Assembly: GCA_963821345.1 (NCBI GenBank)
Contig: CAWGDM010000003.1
Location: 434,001-498,000 of the forward strand
Length of the DNA: 64,000 bases
DNA from: WHSW01 sp963821345
Lineage (GTDB): Bacteria > Actinomycetota > Thermoleophilia > Solirubrobacterales > 70-9
Direction of reading: 5' to 3'
Part shown: piece after piece, positions 40,724 through 48,053 of the stretch
Position numbering within the stretch: the stretch's first letter is position 1
Layout of the letters: each line of letters opens with the position of its first letter
Translations under genes and position numbers: made by a program
The notes under the pieces: generated by a model
Database searches by the model: none
Seen by the model: only the letters and a program-made list of their open reading frames with translations
What the model was told of the DNA's origin: nothing

Positions 40724-41101
40724 CTACTTCTTGACGGTAAGCGTCATCTTCATCTCGCTCCGGTGATAGGTGCAGATGAAGCCGTACTTGCCGGGCTTGG
40801 TGAACTTGCGCTTGAACGTCAGTCCGACCGCGCCCGAGGACGAGCGGAAGTCCGCGGTCTTGACGCCCTTCGGGTGGGTGCTGGTCAGCTGCACGTTGTG
40901 GGTGTCGGTGTTGCTGGAGTCCCAGACCCAGTTGACCTTCGAGTTCTTCTTGATCGTCACGTCGGTGGGCGCGAAATAGTCGTCGGCCACCGTCACCTTC
41001 GCCGTTTTGTCCTGCTCGGCCGACGCCGGGCCGCCCGCGACCGCCACCGCGGCGGTCGCGGCCAGCGCGCAGCCGACCAGAGCCTTGCCGCGGCTCAGCA
41101 C
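40724..41101 (-). CDS. Secreted cupredoxin (copper operon, gene 2)
   Basis: 125 residues. Signal peptide ALVGCALAATAAVAVAGGPASA. Plastocyanin/azurin-like fold: VTVADDYFAPTDVTIKKNS, VNWVWDSSNTDTHNVQL (His ligand) and YGFICTYHRSEMKMTLTV (Cys, His, Met ligands), so a complete type 1 copper site. Probably shuttles electrons to or from the multicopper oxidase. GTG 41101 overlaps the upstream gene by seven bases. Confidence 0.92.
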   Translation of the reverse strand: MLSRGKALVGCALAATAAVAVAGGPASAEQDKTAKVTVADDYFAPTDVTIKKNSKVNWVWDSSNTDTHNVQLTSTHPKGVKTADFRSSSGAVGLTFKRKFTKPGKYGFICTYHRSEMKMTLTVKK

Positions 41102-42432
41102 GTCGGCCCCGGGGTCAGGTTGAGCGGCTTGAACTTCTCGAACGGTGGGTGATCGTGGACCGTCCAGTTGCACTGCTGCTTCTCCGGCGGGTTCGCCGCC
41201 ACGTAGCTGATCAGGTCGCCGAACTGGCTCCCGTCCGCTGCGCTCGTCCCGGTCCCCGTCGCCGGCGCCGGCGCCGCCGGGCAGGTCGTCGGGTAGAGGA
41301 CGCTGTTGGGCGCGGTGCCCACATCGAAGGTCGAGCTGTTGTTGCCCTGGAAGCAGTTGCCGCCGCCGGAGCCGTCGTTGAAGAAGTCGACCTTGTTGAT
41401 ATCGGTGCCGCCGCGGCCCATCTGGTTGTCGATGAACTGGTTGTTCATCGAGATCGCGTTGTCACCCTCGTTGAACGGGTCGGAGATCAACCAGGCGCCG
41501 GCGCCGAAGTTGCCGAAGATCTGGTTGTTGCGGGTCACCCAGCCGTCGCCGCCGAGCACCACGATCCCGATCCCGATCGGGTAGTTGATCGTCAGCCCCC
41601 CGACCGAGCCGAGGCCGCTGGAAACCGTCTTCACGCTCGAGTTCGGCAGGAAGTAGTTGAAGTTGTTCCAGAAGATGTTGTTGTTCTCGATGATCCCGTT
41701 CGACGTCGGCTCGTACGGCTCCGAGTCGAGCGTGTTCGGGACCACGCCAACACCGTTGTTGTAGTAGTTCCCCTTCGTGATCTTCACGTACTTGGAGTTC
41801 GTTCCCGAGTAGCCGAGCACGTTCTCGTGGGCATCGAGGTGGTCGAGCTTCGTCCACTTCGGCTTGTTTTGGACCGGGGTCGCGCCGACGTAGTAGCCCG
41901 AGTCACCCTGCCCGTAGGCGACCGACTCGGTCATCCGGCCGCCGGTGCAGTTGAAGGAGAACAGACCGTACGCGCGGTTGAACGACGCTCGCAGGTTCTT
42001 CATCAGATAGCCCTTGCAGTCGTGGACGAAGATCCCGTTCGCCAGGTAGTTGCGGGCCCAGAGGTTGAGCACGCGCATCCCGTCAACGCCGTCCCCCTCG
42101 ATCCCGTTGTTGGCCGGCTGGCCGTCTGGGTCCTTGGCGTTCTTGCCCTCCAGAATCACCTTCTTGGCGTTGCTCTTGGTGCCCTGGATCGTGAGCCCGT
42201 CGTGCTTGGAGCCGGTGACGCGCACGCCCTCGCGGTAGGTGCCCGGCTTGACGTTGATCGTCGCGTTCTTACCGGTGGCATCGACCGCGTCCTGGATCGT
42301 GCGGAAGTCGCATCCGTGCTTGCAGACGTCGACGGTCTTCGGCTTCTTCTTCGCCGAGGCGGTCGCCGGGACGAAGACGAGCGCGGCGAGCAGCGCCAGC
42401 AGCGCCGCGGTGATCCAGGAACTCCTATTCAT
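41095..42432 (-). CDS. Secreted right-handed beta-helix protein (copper operon, gene 1)
   Basis: 445 residues. Signal peptide ALLALLAALVFVPATASA. From ~35 on it has the pectate-lyase/NosD-type parallel beta-helix pattern (DFRTIQDAVDATGKNATINV, PGTYREGVRVTG, GLTIQGTKSNAKKVILEGKN, NGIFVHDCKGYLMKNLRASF, NGIIENNNIFWNN). No clear catalytic residues were identified. It heads the copper operon and overlaps gene 2, so it may be a scaffold or polymer-binding partner for the oxidase. Confidence 0.9.
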   Translation of the reverse strand: MNRSSWITAALLALLAALVFVPATASAKKKPKTVDVCKHGCDFRTIQDAVDATGKNATINVKPGTYREGVRVTGSKHDGLTIQGTKSNAKKVILEGKNAKDPDGQPANNGIEGDGVDGMRVLNLWARNYLANGIFVHDCKGYLMKNLRASFNRAYGLFSFNCTGGRMTESVAYGQGDSGYYVGATPVQNKPKWTKLDHLDAHENVLGYSGTNSKYVKITKGNYYNNGVGVVPNTLDSEPYEPTSNGIIENNNIFWNNFNYFLPNSSVKTVSSGLGSVGGLTINYPIGIGIVVLGGDGWVTRNNQIFGNFGAGAWLISDPFNEGDNAISMNNQFIDNQMGRGGTDINKVDFFNDGSGGGNCFQGNNSSTFDVGTAPNSVLYPTTCPAAPAPATGTGTSAADGSQFGDLISYVAANPPEKQQCNWTVHDHPPFEKFKPLNLTPGPTC

Positions 42433-42495
42433 CCGTGATGCCCTCTCTGAGTCTCAAATGGTTTGCGATCCGGCCCTTATCTGAACACTAAAGCA

Positions 42496-43377
42496 CTATG
42501 CGCGCTCAGTAGTTGCGGTCGACCGCGGCAGGGCGGCGATCCCGAGTTCGCCGCTGACGGCGGCGACCTCGTCCTCGAGCCGATCAAGCTTCGCCCCCGC
42601 GATCAGCTCCAGGTCCTGGTCGAGGGGACGGAAGAAGTCGTCGTAGTGGGTGGGGACGATCAGCCGCGGGTCGAGCCGCGGCAGGATCCGCTCCCAGTAG
42701 CGGCGGCTGAAGTTGCGCCCCGCGATCCCGGCGAGGAAGTAGTCCACCCCGCGGTGGCGCAGCGCGTCGTCGACCAGCTCGGCGCTTCCCTGGTGGTAGA
42801 AGCTCACCCCGGCGACCGCGACGTGGATGCCCCATACCTGCCCGCACTTGTAGGCGCTTGGGCAGAGGCCGTCGAGGTGGTCGCAGGTGAGCTCGCCCGC
42901 GTACGGCACCTTCAGCCCGAGGACGAGCTTCGAGTGGGCGCTCGGAACGAAGGTGACCTCGAACGGCCCGAGCCCGTAGACCCGGTAGGGCTCGACCTCG
43001 ACCGCCTGGGCGGCGAGGCCGTGCAGCCCCATCAGGTGGACCAGCGAGGCTGATCCGTACGCGTCGCAGCCAGATCGCCGCGCGAGCGCCGGGGCGTCGA
43101 CAGCATGGTCGAAGTGGGTATGGCCGACGAGGACCCCGGCCACCCGCTCCGAGGCGGGCAGGTACCGATCGAGCGTCGCCGCGTCGGGGACCGCGGTACG
43201 GCGAAGCAGCAGGCTGCGCAGCGGGACCCGCGAGAAGTACGGGTCGATATAGAGACTCTGGCCCTCATAGGCGAGCCGGTAGCCGGAGACGCCGAGCCAG
43301 TCGAGCTCGAGCCCTGACGGGAGGCCGAGCGGGCGCGATTCGAGCTCGGCCAGCGCCTGGAAGTCGTCACGGCTCAC
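42496..43377 (-). CDS. MBL-fold metallo-hydrolase (UlaG-like)
   Basis: 293 residues. SLYIDPYFSRVPL, the metal motif VGHTHFDHAVD, VTFVPSAHSK, and VPTHYDDFF near the end, as in UlaG/YcbL-type beta-lactamase-fold hydrolases. Substrate unknown. GTG 43377, ten bases after TATCCT. 63 bases separate it from the copper operon; a hairpin was not seen there. Confidence 0.88.
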   Translation of the reverse strand: MSRDDFQALAELESRPLGLPSGLELDWLGVSGYRLAYEGQSLYIDPYFSRVPLRSLLLRRTAVPDAATLDRYLPASERVAGVLVGHTHFDHAVDAPALARRSGCDAYGSASLVHLMGLHGLAAQAVEVEPYRVYGLGPFEVTFVPSAHSKLVLGLKVPYAGELTCDHLDGLCPSAYKCGQVWGIHVAVAGVSFYHQGSAELVDDALRHRGVDYFLAGIAGRNFSRRYWERILPRLDPRLIVPTHYDDFFRPLDQDLELIAGAKLDRLEDEVAAVSGELGIAALPRSTATTERA

Positions 43378-43469
43378 GGGGCCGCCGAGGATATGCCCTG
43401 CAACCGGGATTCCTGGCTGCCCGGCGCTTCCGGGAGGGTCGATGTGTATGCTGCCCCCGTTCTTGGACC

Positions 43470-43606
43470 CGTTGCCTAATCCCGGTCCGCACGCGGATCG
43501 GGAGCGGGGGAACCAAGTCGTTGGGGCTAACCCACCCGGCCACGCAGGCCACGGTGGGGGCGCTGCTCTTTAGCGCCAGCCCGTCAGCTAACCCCGCAGG
43601 CAGTCA
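43470..43606 (+). ncRNA. c-di-AMP (ydaO-yuaA) riboswitch
   Basis: The leader of the cell-wall hydrolase gene has ydaO landmarks in order: GGGGGAACCAAGTCGTTGGGG, GCTAACCC, and the highly conserved end CCCGTCAGCTAACCCCGCAGGC just before the AAGGAG site. ydaO riboswitches turn genes off when c-di-AMP binds and commonly control actinobacterial wall hydrolases (rpf, NlpC/P60). Exact borders are approximate. Confidence 0.85.
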
Positions 43607-43621
43607 AAGGAGACGGATTTC

Positions 43622-44188
43622 GTGCCCAGGTCAGGAGACGCAGCCAAGCTCGCCGCGGCGGCCGTCGCCGTTGTTGGCGTGCTCGCGCTGCCCGGCTCGG
43701 CGGTAGCCGGCTCCGGCGGCATCGATCCCACCGGCGCGCCGCCGCCCCCGGTGGCCGGCAGCAAGGCGAAGCTGCTGCCCAGCGGTCTCGCCCGCCCGCC
43801 GGCCGACGCCCCGGTTGCGGTCCAGCGCGCGATCCAGGCCGCGAACGAGATCGACGACACCGGCTACTGCACCGGCGGCGGCCACCGCACGATCCACTCG
43901 CGCTGTTACGACTGCTCCGGCGCGGTCAGCTACGTGCTCGGCCGCGAGGGCGCCAACGTCCTCGACACACCGCTCGACTCCGGCTCGCTGATGAAGTGGG
44001 GCGAGAAGGGCCGCGGCACCTGGATCACGGTCTACACGAACAAGGGCCATGCCTACGTCGTCGTCGCCGGGTTGCGTTTCGACACCTCGCAGCCGGCTGA
44101 TGGCGCTGAGGGCCCCGGCTGGTCCAAGGACGTCAAGGCCGGACTCGTCAACGGTCCGTTCGTCAAGCGCCACCCCGAGGGCCTCTAG
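43622..44188 (+). CDS. Secreted NlpC/P60-like cell-wall hydrolase
   Basis: 188 residues. Signal peptide AAAAVAVVGVLALPGSAVA, Pro/Gly linker, then a papain-like core: SRCYDCSGAVSYVLGREGAN (catalytic Cys), LMKWGEKGRGTW, and NKGHAYVVVAG (His). It fits NlpC/P60 or CHAP-type peptidoglycan amidases. GTG 43622 with AAGGAG nine bases upstream, directly behind the c-di-AMP riboswitch, so wall turnover would follow c-di-AMP. Confidence 0.88.
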   Translation: MPRSGDAAKLAAAAVAVVGVLALPGSAVAGSGGIDPTGAPPPPVAGSKAKLLPSGLARPPADAPVAVQRAIQAANEIDDTGYCTGGGHRTIHSRCYDCSGAVSYVLGREGANVLDTPLDSGSLMKWGEKGRGTWITVYTNKGHAYVVVAGLRFDTSQPADGAEGPGWSKDVKAGLVNGPFVKRHPEGL

Positions 44189-44238
44189 GCCCAGCCGCGA
44201 AGGGGGACGCGGGCGGGCGGCCGAGGCCACCGCCTGCG

Positions 44239-45471
44239 TCAGCCGTTGAGCCTGACCGGCAGCGTCTTCAGCTGGTTGAGGAACAGCGAGCGGGCCTTGG
44301 TCGGCTCGCCCGCGAGCTCGATCTCGGGGAAGCGTCGCAGGGTCTCGGTCAGCAGGGTCTTGATCTCGAGCCGGGCCAGCGCGGCGCCGAGGCAGAAGTG
44401 GCGTCCGCCGGCGCCGAACGCCTGGTGGTCGGGCTTGCGGGTGACGTCGAGGCGCTGGGGGTCGTCGTAGACGTCCTCGTCGCGGTTCGACGACACGTAC
44501 CAGAGCAGCACCTTGTCGCCCGCGCGGATCGTCTCGCCGTGCAGTTCGACGTCGCGGGTGGCGGTGCGGCGGAAGTGGGCGAAGGCCGGGTACATCCGCA
44601 GCAGCTCCTCGACCGCTCCGTCGATCAGCGACGGATCCTCGCGCAGCAGCGCCAGCTGGTCCGGGTTCTCCAACAGGCCCAGCATGCCGCTGGTGAACAC
44701 CGAGCGGGTCGAGTCGTTGCCGGCCGCCCCGAGCAACCCCAGGCCCATGAAGATCTCCGACTCGGTGAGCTTCTCGCCCTCGACCTCGGAGTGGACGAGC
44801 ACGTCCATGAGGTCGTTCATGCCCGGGTTCGCGCGCCGCTCGGCGATGTACTCCATCGTCTCGTCCCAGGCGCGGGTCATCATCTCGACCACCGCCTGCT
44901 CGGTTGGGCGCAGGTCCTCGTCGCCGAACCCGAGCACCATGTTGGTCTCCTCGATGTGGCGCTGGTCGTCCTCCTCGGGGGTGCCGATGAACGAGCCGAT
45001 CACCCGCGATACGACCGGGCCGGCGACCTCGCCGACGAGCTCGACCTCGTCCTGGCCCTCGACCCGGTCGAGCACCCGGTTAACGATCCCGCGGATCCGC
45101 TCTTCATGTTCGGCGATCCGCCTCGGGGTGAAGCCGCGCTGGAACAGCGCCTTGATCCGATCGTGTCGCGGCGGGTCCATCGAGATCATCTGCTGCTGCT
45201 GGCCCTCGAGCGGGATCCCGAAGTCGTCGAGGACCATGATCCCGCCGACGTACGAGGAGAAGGTCTGCCAGTCGAGGCTGACGGAGCGCAGGTCGGCCGC
45301 CCTGGTCAGCGACCAGAAGCCGGCCTCCTCCGGGTACTCGGCGAGCGGGCTCCAGTGGGCTGGAGCCTCGCGGCGCAGGCGGGTGAACAGCTGGTGGGGA
45401 GGACCGTCCTCCCAGAGCGAGAGGTCGCCGACGTCGATCCTCGCCAGGTCGAGCTCCGCGGTCGCGCTCAT
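44239..45471 (-). CDS. Cytochrome P450
   Basis: 410 residues. I-helix GLLGAAGNDSTRSV, ExxR in VEELLRMYPA, heme loop FGAGGRHFCLGAALARLE with axial Cys. A bacterial class I P450, which needs a ferredoxin and reductase not found here. ATG 45471 is eight bases after TAGTAT. It is divergent from a TetR regulator, with a perfect inverted repeat between them. Confidence 0.96.
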   Translation of the reverse strand: MSATAELDLARIDVGDLSLWEDGPPHQLFTRLRREAPAHWSPLAEYPEEAGFWSLTRAADLRSVSLDWQTFSSYVGGIMVLDDFGIPLEGQQQQMISMDPPRHDRIKALFQRGFTPRRIAEHEERIRGIVNRVLDRVEGQDEVELVGEVAGPVVSRVIGSFIGTPEEDDQRHIEETNMVLGFGDEDLRPTEQAVVEMMTRAWDETMEYIAERRANPGMNDLMDVLVHSEVEGEKLTESEIFMGLGLLGAAGNDSTRSVFTSGMLGLLENPDQLALLREDPSLIDGAVEELLRMYPAFAHFRRTATRDVELHGETIRAGDKVLLWYVSSNRDEDVYDDPQRLDVTRKPDHQAFGAGGRHFCLGAALARLEIKTLLTETLRRFPEIELAGEPTKARSLFLNQLKTLPVRLNG

Positions 45472-45479
45472 CGTGCGCA

Positions 45480-45485
45480 ATACTA
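45480..45485 (-). promoter_or_regulatory. -10-like hexamer TAGTAT, 8 nt before ATG 45471
   Basis: Minus-strand -10 box for the P450 gene; its upstream part lies within the TetR-type operator, so repressor binding would cover it. Confidence 0.5.
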
Positions 45486-45495
45486 CAGATGTAGT
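45482..45495. promoter_or_regulatory. Perfect inverted repeat, likely TetR operator
   Basis: ACTACA GA TGTAGT: two 6-base arms around two bases, between the divergent P450 and tetR start codons, overlapping the P450 -10 and the tetR GTG. Position and symmetry fit an autoregulated TetR site. Confidence 0.7.
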
Positions 45496-46081
45496 GGAGG
45501 CGACGGCGACAGCCCTGACCGACCGCCGTGCGGCGGTCGCGGACGCGGCGCTCGAGGTGCTCGAGGCCGACGGTGGGCGCGGGCTCACCCACCGCGCGGT
45601 CGACCGCCGCGCCGGCCTTCCCGAGGGCTCGACCAGCAACTACTTCCAGACCCGCGAGGCGCTGCTGACCGCGGCCCTGATGCGCCTGGTCGAGCTCGAG
45701 CGACCCTCGGTCGAGGCGATGGAGGCGCTCGTCCCCGACGGGCCGTATGAGCCGCACCGCGCCGCGGAACTGGTCGCCGATCTGCTGCGCAGCTGGCTCA
45801 CACCCGATCGGGCCGGGCTCGCGGTCGCCCGCTACGAGCTCTTCCTCGAGGCGCGCCGGCGACCGACCTTCGAGCTCGCCCTGGACGAGGTCCGGCGTGA
45901 GTACCTGCTGCTGGTCGAACAGCTGCTGCCGACCGCCGGCTGTCGCGATCCGCACCGCCACGCGCCGCAGCTGCTGGCATTGCTCGACGGCCTCGTCCTC
46001 AACCAGCTTCTGCAGCCGGCGACGGAGCTGCCCGACGACGGCCTGGTCGAGCAACTGGAGCGATTCTTCGCAACCTGTTGA
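45494..46081 (+). CDS. TetR-family repressor
   Basis: 195 residues from GTG 45494. N-terminal DNA-binding helices TDRRAAVADAALEVLEADGG, LTHRAVDRRAGLPEGSTSNY and FQTREALLTAALMRLV, then a ligand domain (AELVADLLRSWLTPDRAG, YELFLEARRRPTFELALDEV). GTG 45473 is also in frame but would put the operator inside the gene. It probably controls itself and the adjacent P450. Confidence 0.92.
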   Translation: MEATATALTDRRAAVADAALEVLEADGGRGLTHRAVDRRAGLPEGSTSNYFQTREALLTAALMRLVELERPSVEAMEALVPDGPYEPHRAAELVADLLRSWLTPDRAGLAVARYELFLEARRRPTFELALDEVRREYLLLVEQLLPTAGCRDPHRHAPQLLALLDGLVLNQLLQPATELPDDGLVEQLERFFATC

Positions 46082-46205
46082 GCAGACCCGGGCGGCCGGT
46101 ACGCGGGTCGGTGGCGGCGCGGATGTTCAGGATTCGCGCGGCGCGCTGACGGTCGTCGTCATGGCCGCGCTGGGACTGGATCAGGATCGGGTTGAAGGTC
46201 TGCAT
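45999..46205 (-). CDS. Short basic peptide divergent from the ArsR-like regulator
   Basis: 68 residues starting QTFNPILIQSQRGHDDDRQR, followed by Arg/Ala-rich sequence. Its ATG at 46205 has a good AAGGAG seven bases upstream, which is the main reason to list it. It recalls short actinobacterial proteins of the M....LA..H..D...RLA kind found beside such regulators, but this is a weak comparison. It overlaps the 3' end of tetR by 83 bases, which counts against it; the true end may be earlier through a frameshift or it may be non-coding. Confidence 0.35.
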   Translation of the reverse strand: MQTFNPILIQSQRGHDDDRQRAARILNIRAATDPRTGRPGLLNRLRRIAPVARPGRRRAAPSPAAEAG

Positions 46206-46274
46206 CGTGGGCTCCTTGCGGTCGTGGTCGGTTGCTGCGCCAAGGTTCCTGCGCCCGTCCCGTCGCGTCGATAG

Positions 46275-46292
46275 ATTTAGCTGTAGCTAAAT
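46275..46292. promoter_or_regulatory. Perfect inverted repeat at the ArsR-like start, likely operator
   Basis: ATTTAGCT GT AGCTAAAT, two 8-base arms, AT-rich in a GC-rich region. It overlaps the ATG at 46291 and lies between the regulator and the divergent peptide. Such a site fits autoregulation by the adjacent winged-helix protein. Confidence 0.7.
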
Positions 46293-47262
46293 GCTTACGT
46301 ACGTCTTCACCGTCGACGACCTCGCCCGCACCCGGTTTGCGATCTCGCCGATGCACGAGCTGGTCAGCGGGCTTCGGCTCCTGCGCGACCCCGCGCGCGG
46401 CGCGGTCCACCTGCCCTGGATCCGCACGGCGTTGCCGGCCGCCTACGAGCTCGGGCTCGAACCGTGGCTCGGCCTGCTTCCCTCGCGCGGCTACATCCCC
46501 GACTTCCTCTCGCCGCCTCCGAGTACCCCACTGGCGACCTTCGCCGATGAGCTGGAGCTCGTTCGCTCCACGCCGGCCGACCGGATCCGGATCGAGCTCG
46601 AGATCGTCGCCAGGCGCTCCGGTTCGTCGCCGGCGCTCGAGGCGATGCGAGCCCGCCCCCGGCGCGAGGTGGGGCGCCTGTGCGATCGCTTCGAATCGTT
46701 CTGGCGCGCGGCGGTCGAGCCGAGCTGGCCGCGGATCCGCTCGCTGCTCGACGCGGACCTGCGCCATCGCTCTCGGCGGCTCACGGAGGGCGGCCCGGTC
46801 CGCCTGTTCGAGGACCTGCATCCGAACGTCGCCTGGTCGGGCAGCCGGCTCGAGATCCAGATGCCGTGGACCGACACCGTCGAGCTCGACGGCAGGGGCC
46901 TGCTTCTGCTTCCCTCGGCGCTCGAGGCATCCCACCCGGTCGCCGTATCCGACCCACCCTGGCAGCCCACCCTGATCTATCCCGCGCGCGGTCTCGCGCT
47001 GCTCTGGGAGCCGGGGGCGAACGCCGGCCCCGAGGCGCTCGCCGCCCTGATCGGCGCCACCCGCGCCGATCTGCTGGTGGCCCTTTCGGCGCCGCGTTCG
47101 ACGACCGAGCTTGCCCGCTCGCTCGGGCTGACGGCGGGCGCCGTCTCCCAGCACCTGGCAATCCTGCGGCGCAGCGGCTTGGCCGAGGGTGATCGCCACG
47201 GCCGCTCGGTGCTCTACCTTCGCACGCCCGCCGCCGATCGGATGATCGAGGGCGGCGAGTGA
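46291..47262 (+). CDS. ArsR-like winged-helix regulator with DUF5937 domain
   Basis: 323 residues. The N-terminal ~240 residues (YVFTVDDLARTRFAISPMHE, VHLPWIRTALPAAYELG, VRLFEDLHPNVAWSGSRLEI) match the DUF5937 ligand-type domain found with ArsR HTHs in actinobacteria. The C-terminus is the ArsR winged helix (ADLLVALSAPRSTTELARSL, GAVSQHLAILRRSGLAEGDR, GRSVLYLRT). Probably represses itself through the inverted repeat at its start. Confidence 0.85.
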   Translation: MLTYVFTVDDLARTRFAISPMHELVSGLRLLRDPARGAVHLPWIRTALPAAYELGLEPWLGLLPSRGYIPDFLSPPPSTPLATFADELELVRSTPADRIRIELEIVARRSGSSPALEAMRARPRREVGRLCDRFESFWRAAVEPSWPRIRSLLDADLRHRSRRLTEGGPVRLFEDLHPNVAWSGSRLEIQMPWTDTVELDGRGLLLLPSALEASHPVAVSDPPWQPTLIYPARGLALLWEPGANAGPEALAALIGATRADLLVALSAPRSTTELARSLGLTAGAVSQHLAILRRSGLAEGDRHGRSVLYLRTPAADRMIEGGE

Positions 47263-47273
47263 GCGCGAGGCGA

Positions 47274-47279
47274 TACGTT
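47274..47279 (+). promoter_or_regulatory. -10-like hexamer TACGTT, 7 nt before TTG 47287
   Basis: Spacing fits leaderless transcription of the ATL-cupin-hydrolase run. Confidence 0.45.
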
Positions 47280-47286
47280 CGTTCCC

Positions 47287-47586
47287 TTGGACGAGGATGA
47301 GCTGATCCTGCGCCGGGCCCGGGCGGTCCCCGAGGGATTCGTGGCCTCCTATGGCGACCTGTGGCCGGCCGCCCCGAGGCTGGCGGGGCAAGTGCTCTCT
47401 CGCTGCGACGACCCCGGCGTCCCCTGGCAGCGCATCGTGCATGCCGACGGCTCGCTGGCGGTCGGCAAGCGCCAGCGGCGGCTGCTGGAGGCCGAGGGCG
47501 TGCCGTTTCGTGGCGCGCGGGTAAGGATGGACCTGGTGCGGATCCCCGCCGAGGCGCTCGACCAGATGACCGAAGGAGACAGATGA
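47287..47586 (+). CDS. Alkyltransferase-like (ATL) DNA repair protein
   Basis: 99 residues of the C-terminal Ada/MGMT fold: VPEGFVASYGDLWPAAPRLA, VLSRCDDPGVPWQRIVHADG, LAVGKRQRRLLEAEGVPF. The alkyl-acceptor PCHR motif is replaced by PWQR, the mark of ATL proteins, which bind O6-alkylguanine and hand it to nucleotide excision repair. uvrA, the partner pathway, opens this window. TTG start; ATGA overlap with the cupin gene. Confidence 0.88.
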   Translation: MDEDELILRRARAVPEGFVASYGDLWPAAPRLAGQVLSRCDDPGVPWQRIVHADGSLAVGKRQRRLLEAEGVPFRGARVRMDLVRIPAEALDQMTEGDR

Positions 47587-48053
47587 ACAGGATCAACGTC
47601 GCCAACCCGCCTGAGTTCACCTACGACGATTCGGACCCCGAGGGCTTTCGGGCCGGGATGGTCCGTCCCGGCCCGGGGTGGGGAGCCGAGCGCACCGGCT
47701 CCAGCGTCTACGAGCTGCCGCCCGGGCAGGCGCTCTGTCCGTACCACTACGAGCAGGGTGAGGAGGAGTGGCTGCTGGTGCTGGAGGGGCGGCCGACGGT
47801 GCGCGACCCCGACGGCGAGACCGAGTTGGAGCCCTTCGACCTGCTGTTCTTTCCGCCCGGGCCGCGCGGCGCCCACGCGCTGCGCAACCCGACCTCGGAG
47901 ACCGTGCGGGTGCTGATGTGGTCGGACATCGGCTTCCCGGGGGTCACCGTTTACCCCGACAGCGACAAGGTCGGCGTCTGGGACCGCGACAAGTCCGAAA
48001 GCCGGATGCTGCGCCGGTCTCCGCACCTCGACTACTTCGATGGCGAGGTATAA
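47583..48053 (+). CDS. Cupin-fold protein
   Basis: 156 residues. Cupin motifs LCPYHYEQGEEEWLLVLEGR (metal ligands H, H/E, E) and FDLLFFPPGPRGAHALRN (His), then VRVLMWSDIGFP. Single-domain cupins range from enzymes to binding proteins; role unknown. Coupled by ATGA to the ATL gene and overlapping the next gene by 14 bases. Confidence 0.85.
   Translation: MNRINVANPPEFTYDDSDPEGFRAGMVRPGPGWGAERTGSSVYELPPGQALCPYHYEQGEEEWLLVLEGRPTVRDPDGETELEPFDLLFFPPGPRGAHALRNPTSETVRVLMWSDIGFPGVTVYPDSDKVGVWDRDKSESRMLRRSPHLDYFDGEV

Noticed and set aside
44189..44238. Terminator between the P60-like gene and the P450 gene
   Set aside because: Only a 5-bp imperfect stem (GGCGG/CCGCC) could be drawn; not convincing.
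45473..45493. GTG 45473 as the tetR start
   Set aside because: It would leave one base between divergent genes and place the operator inside the coding sequence; GTG 45494 fits both the operator and the usual TetR N-terminus.
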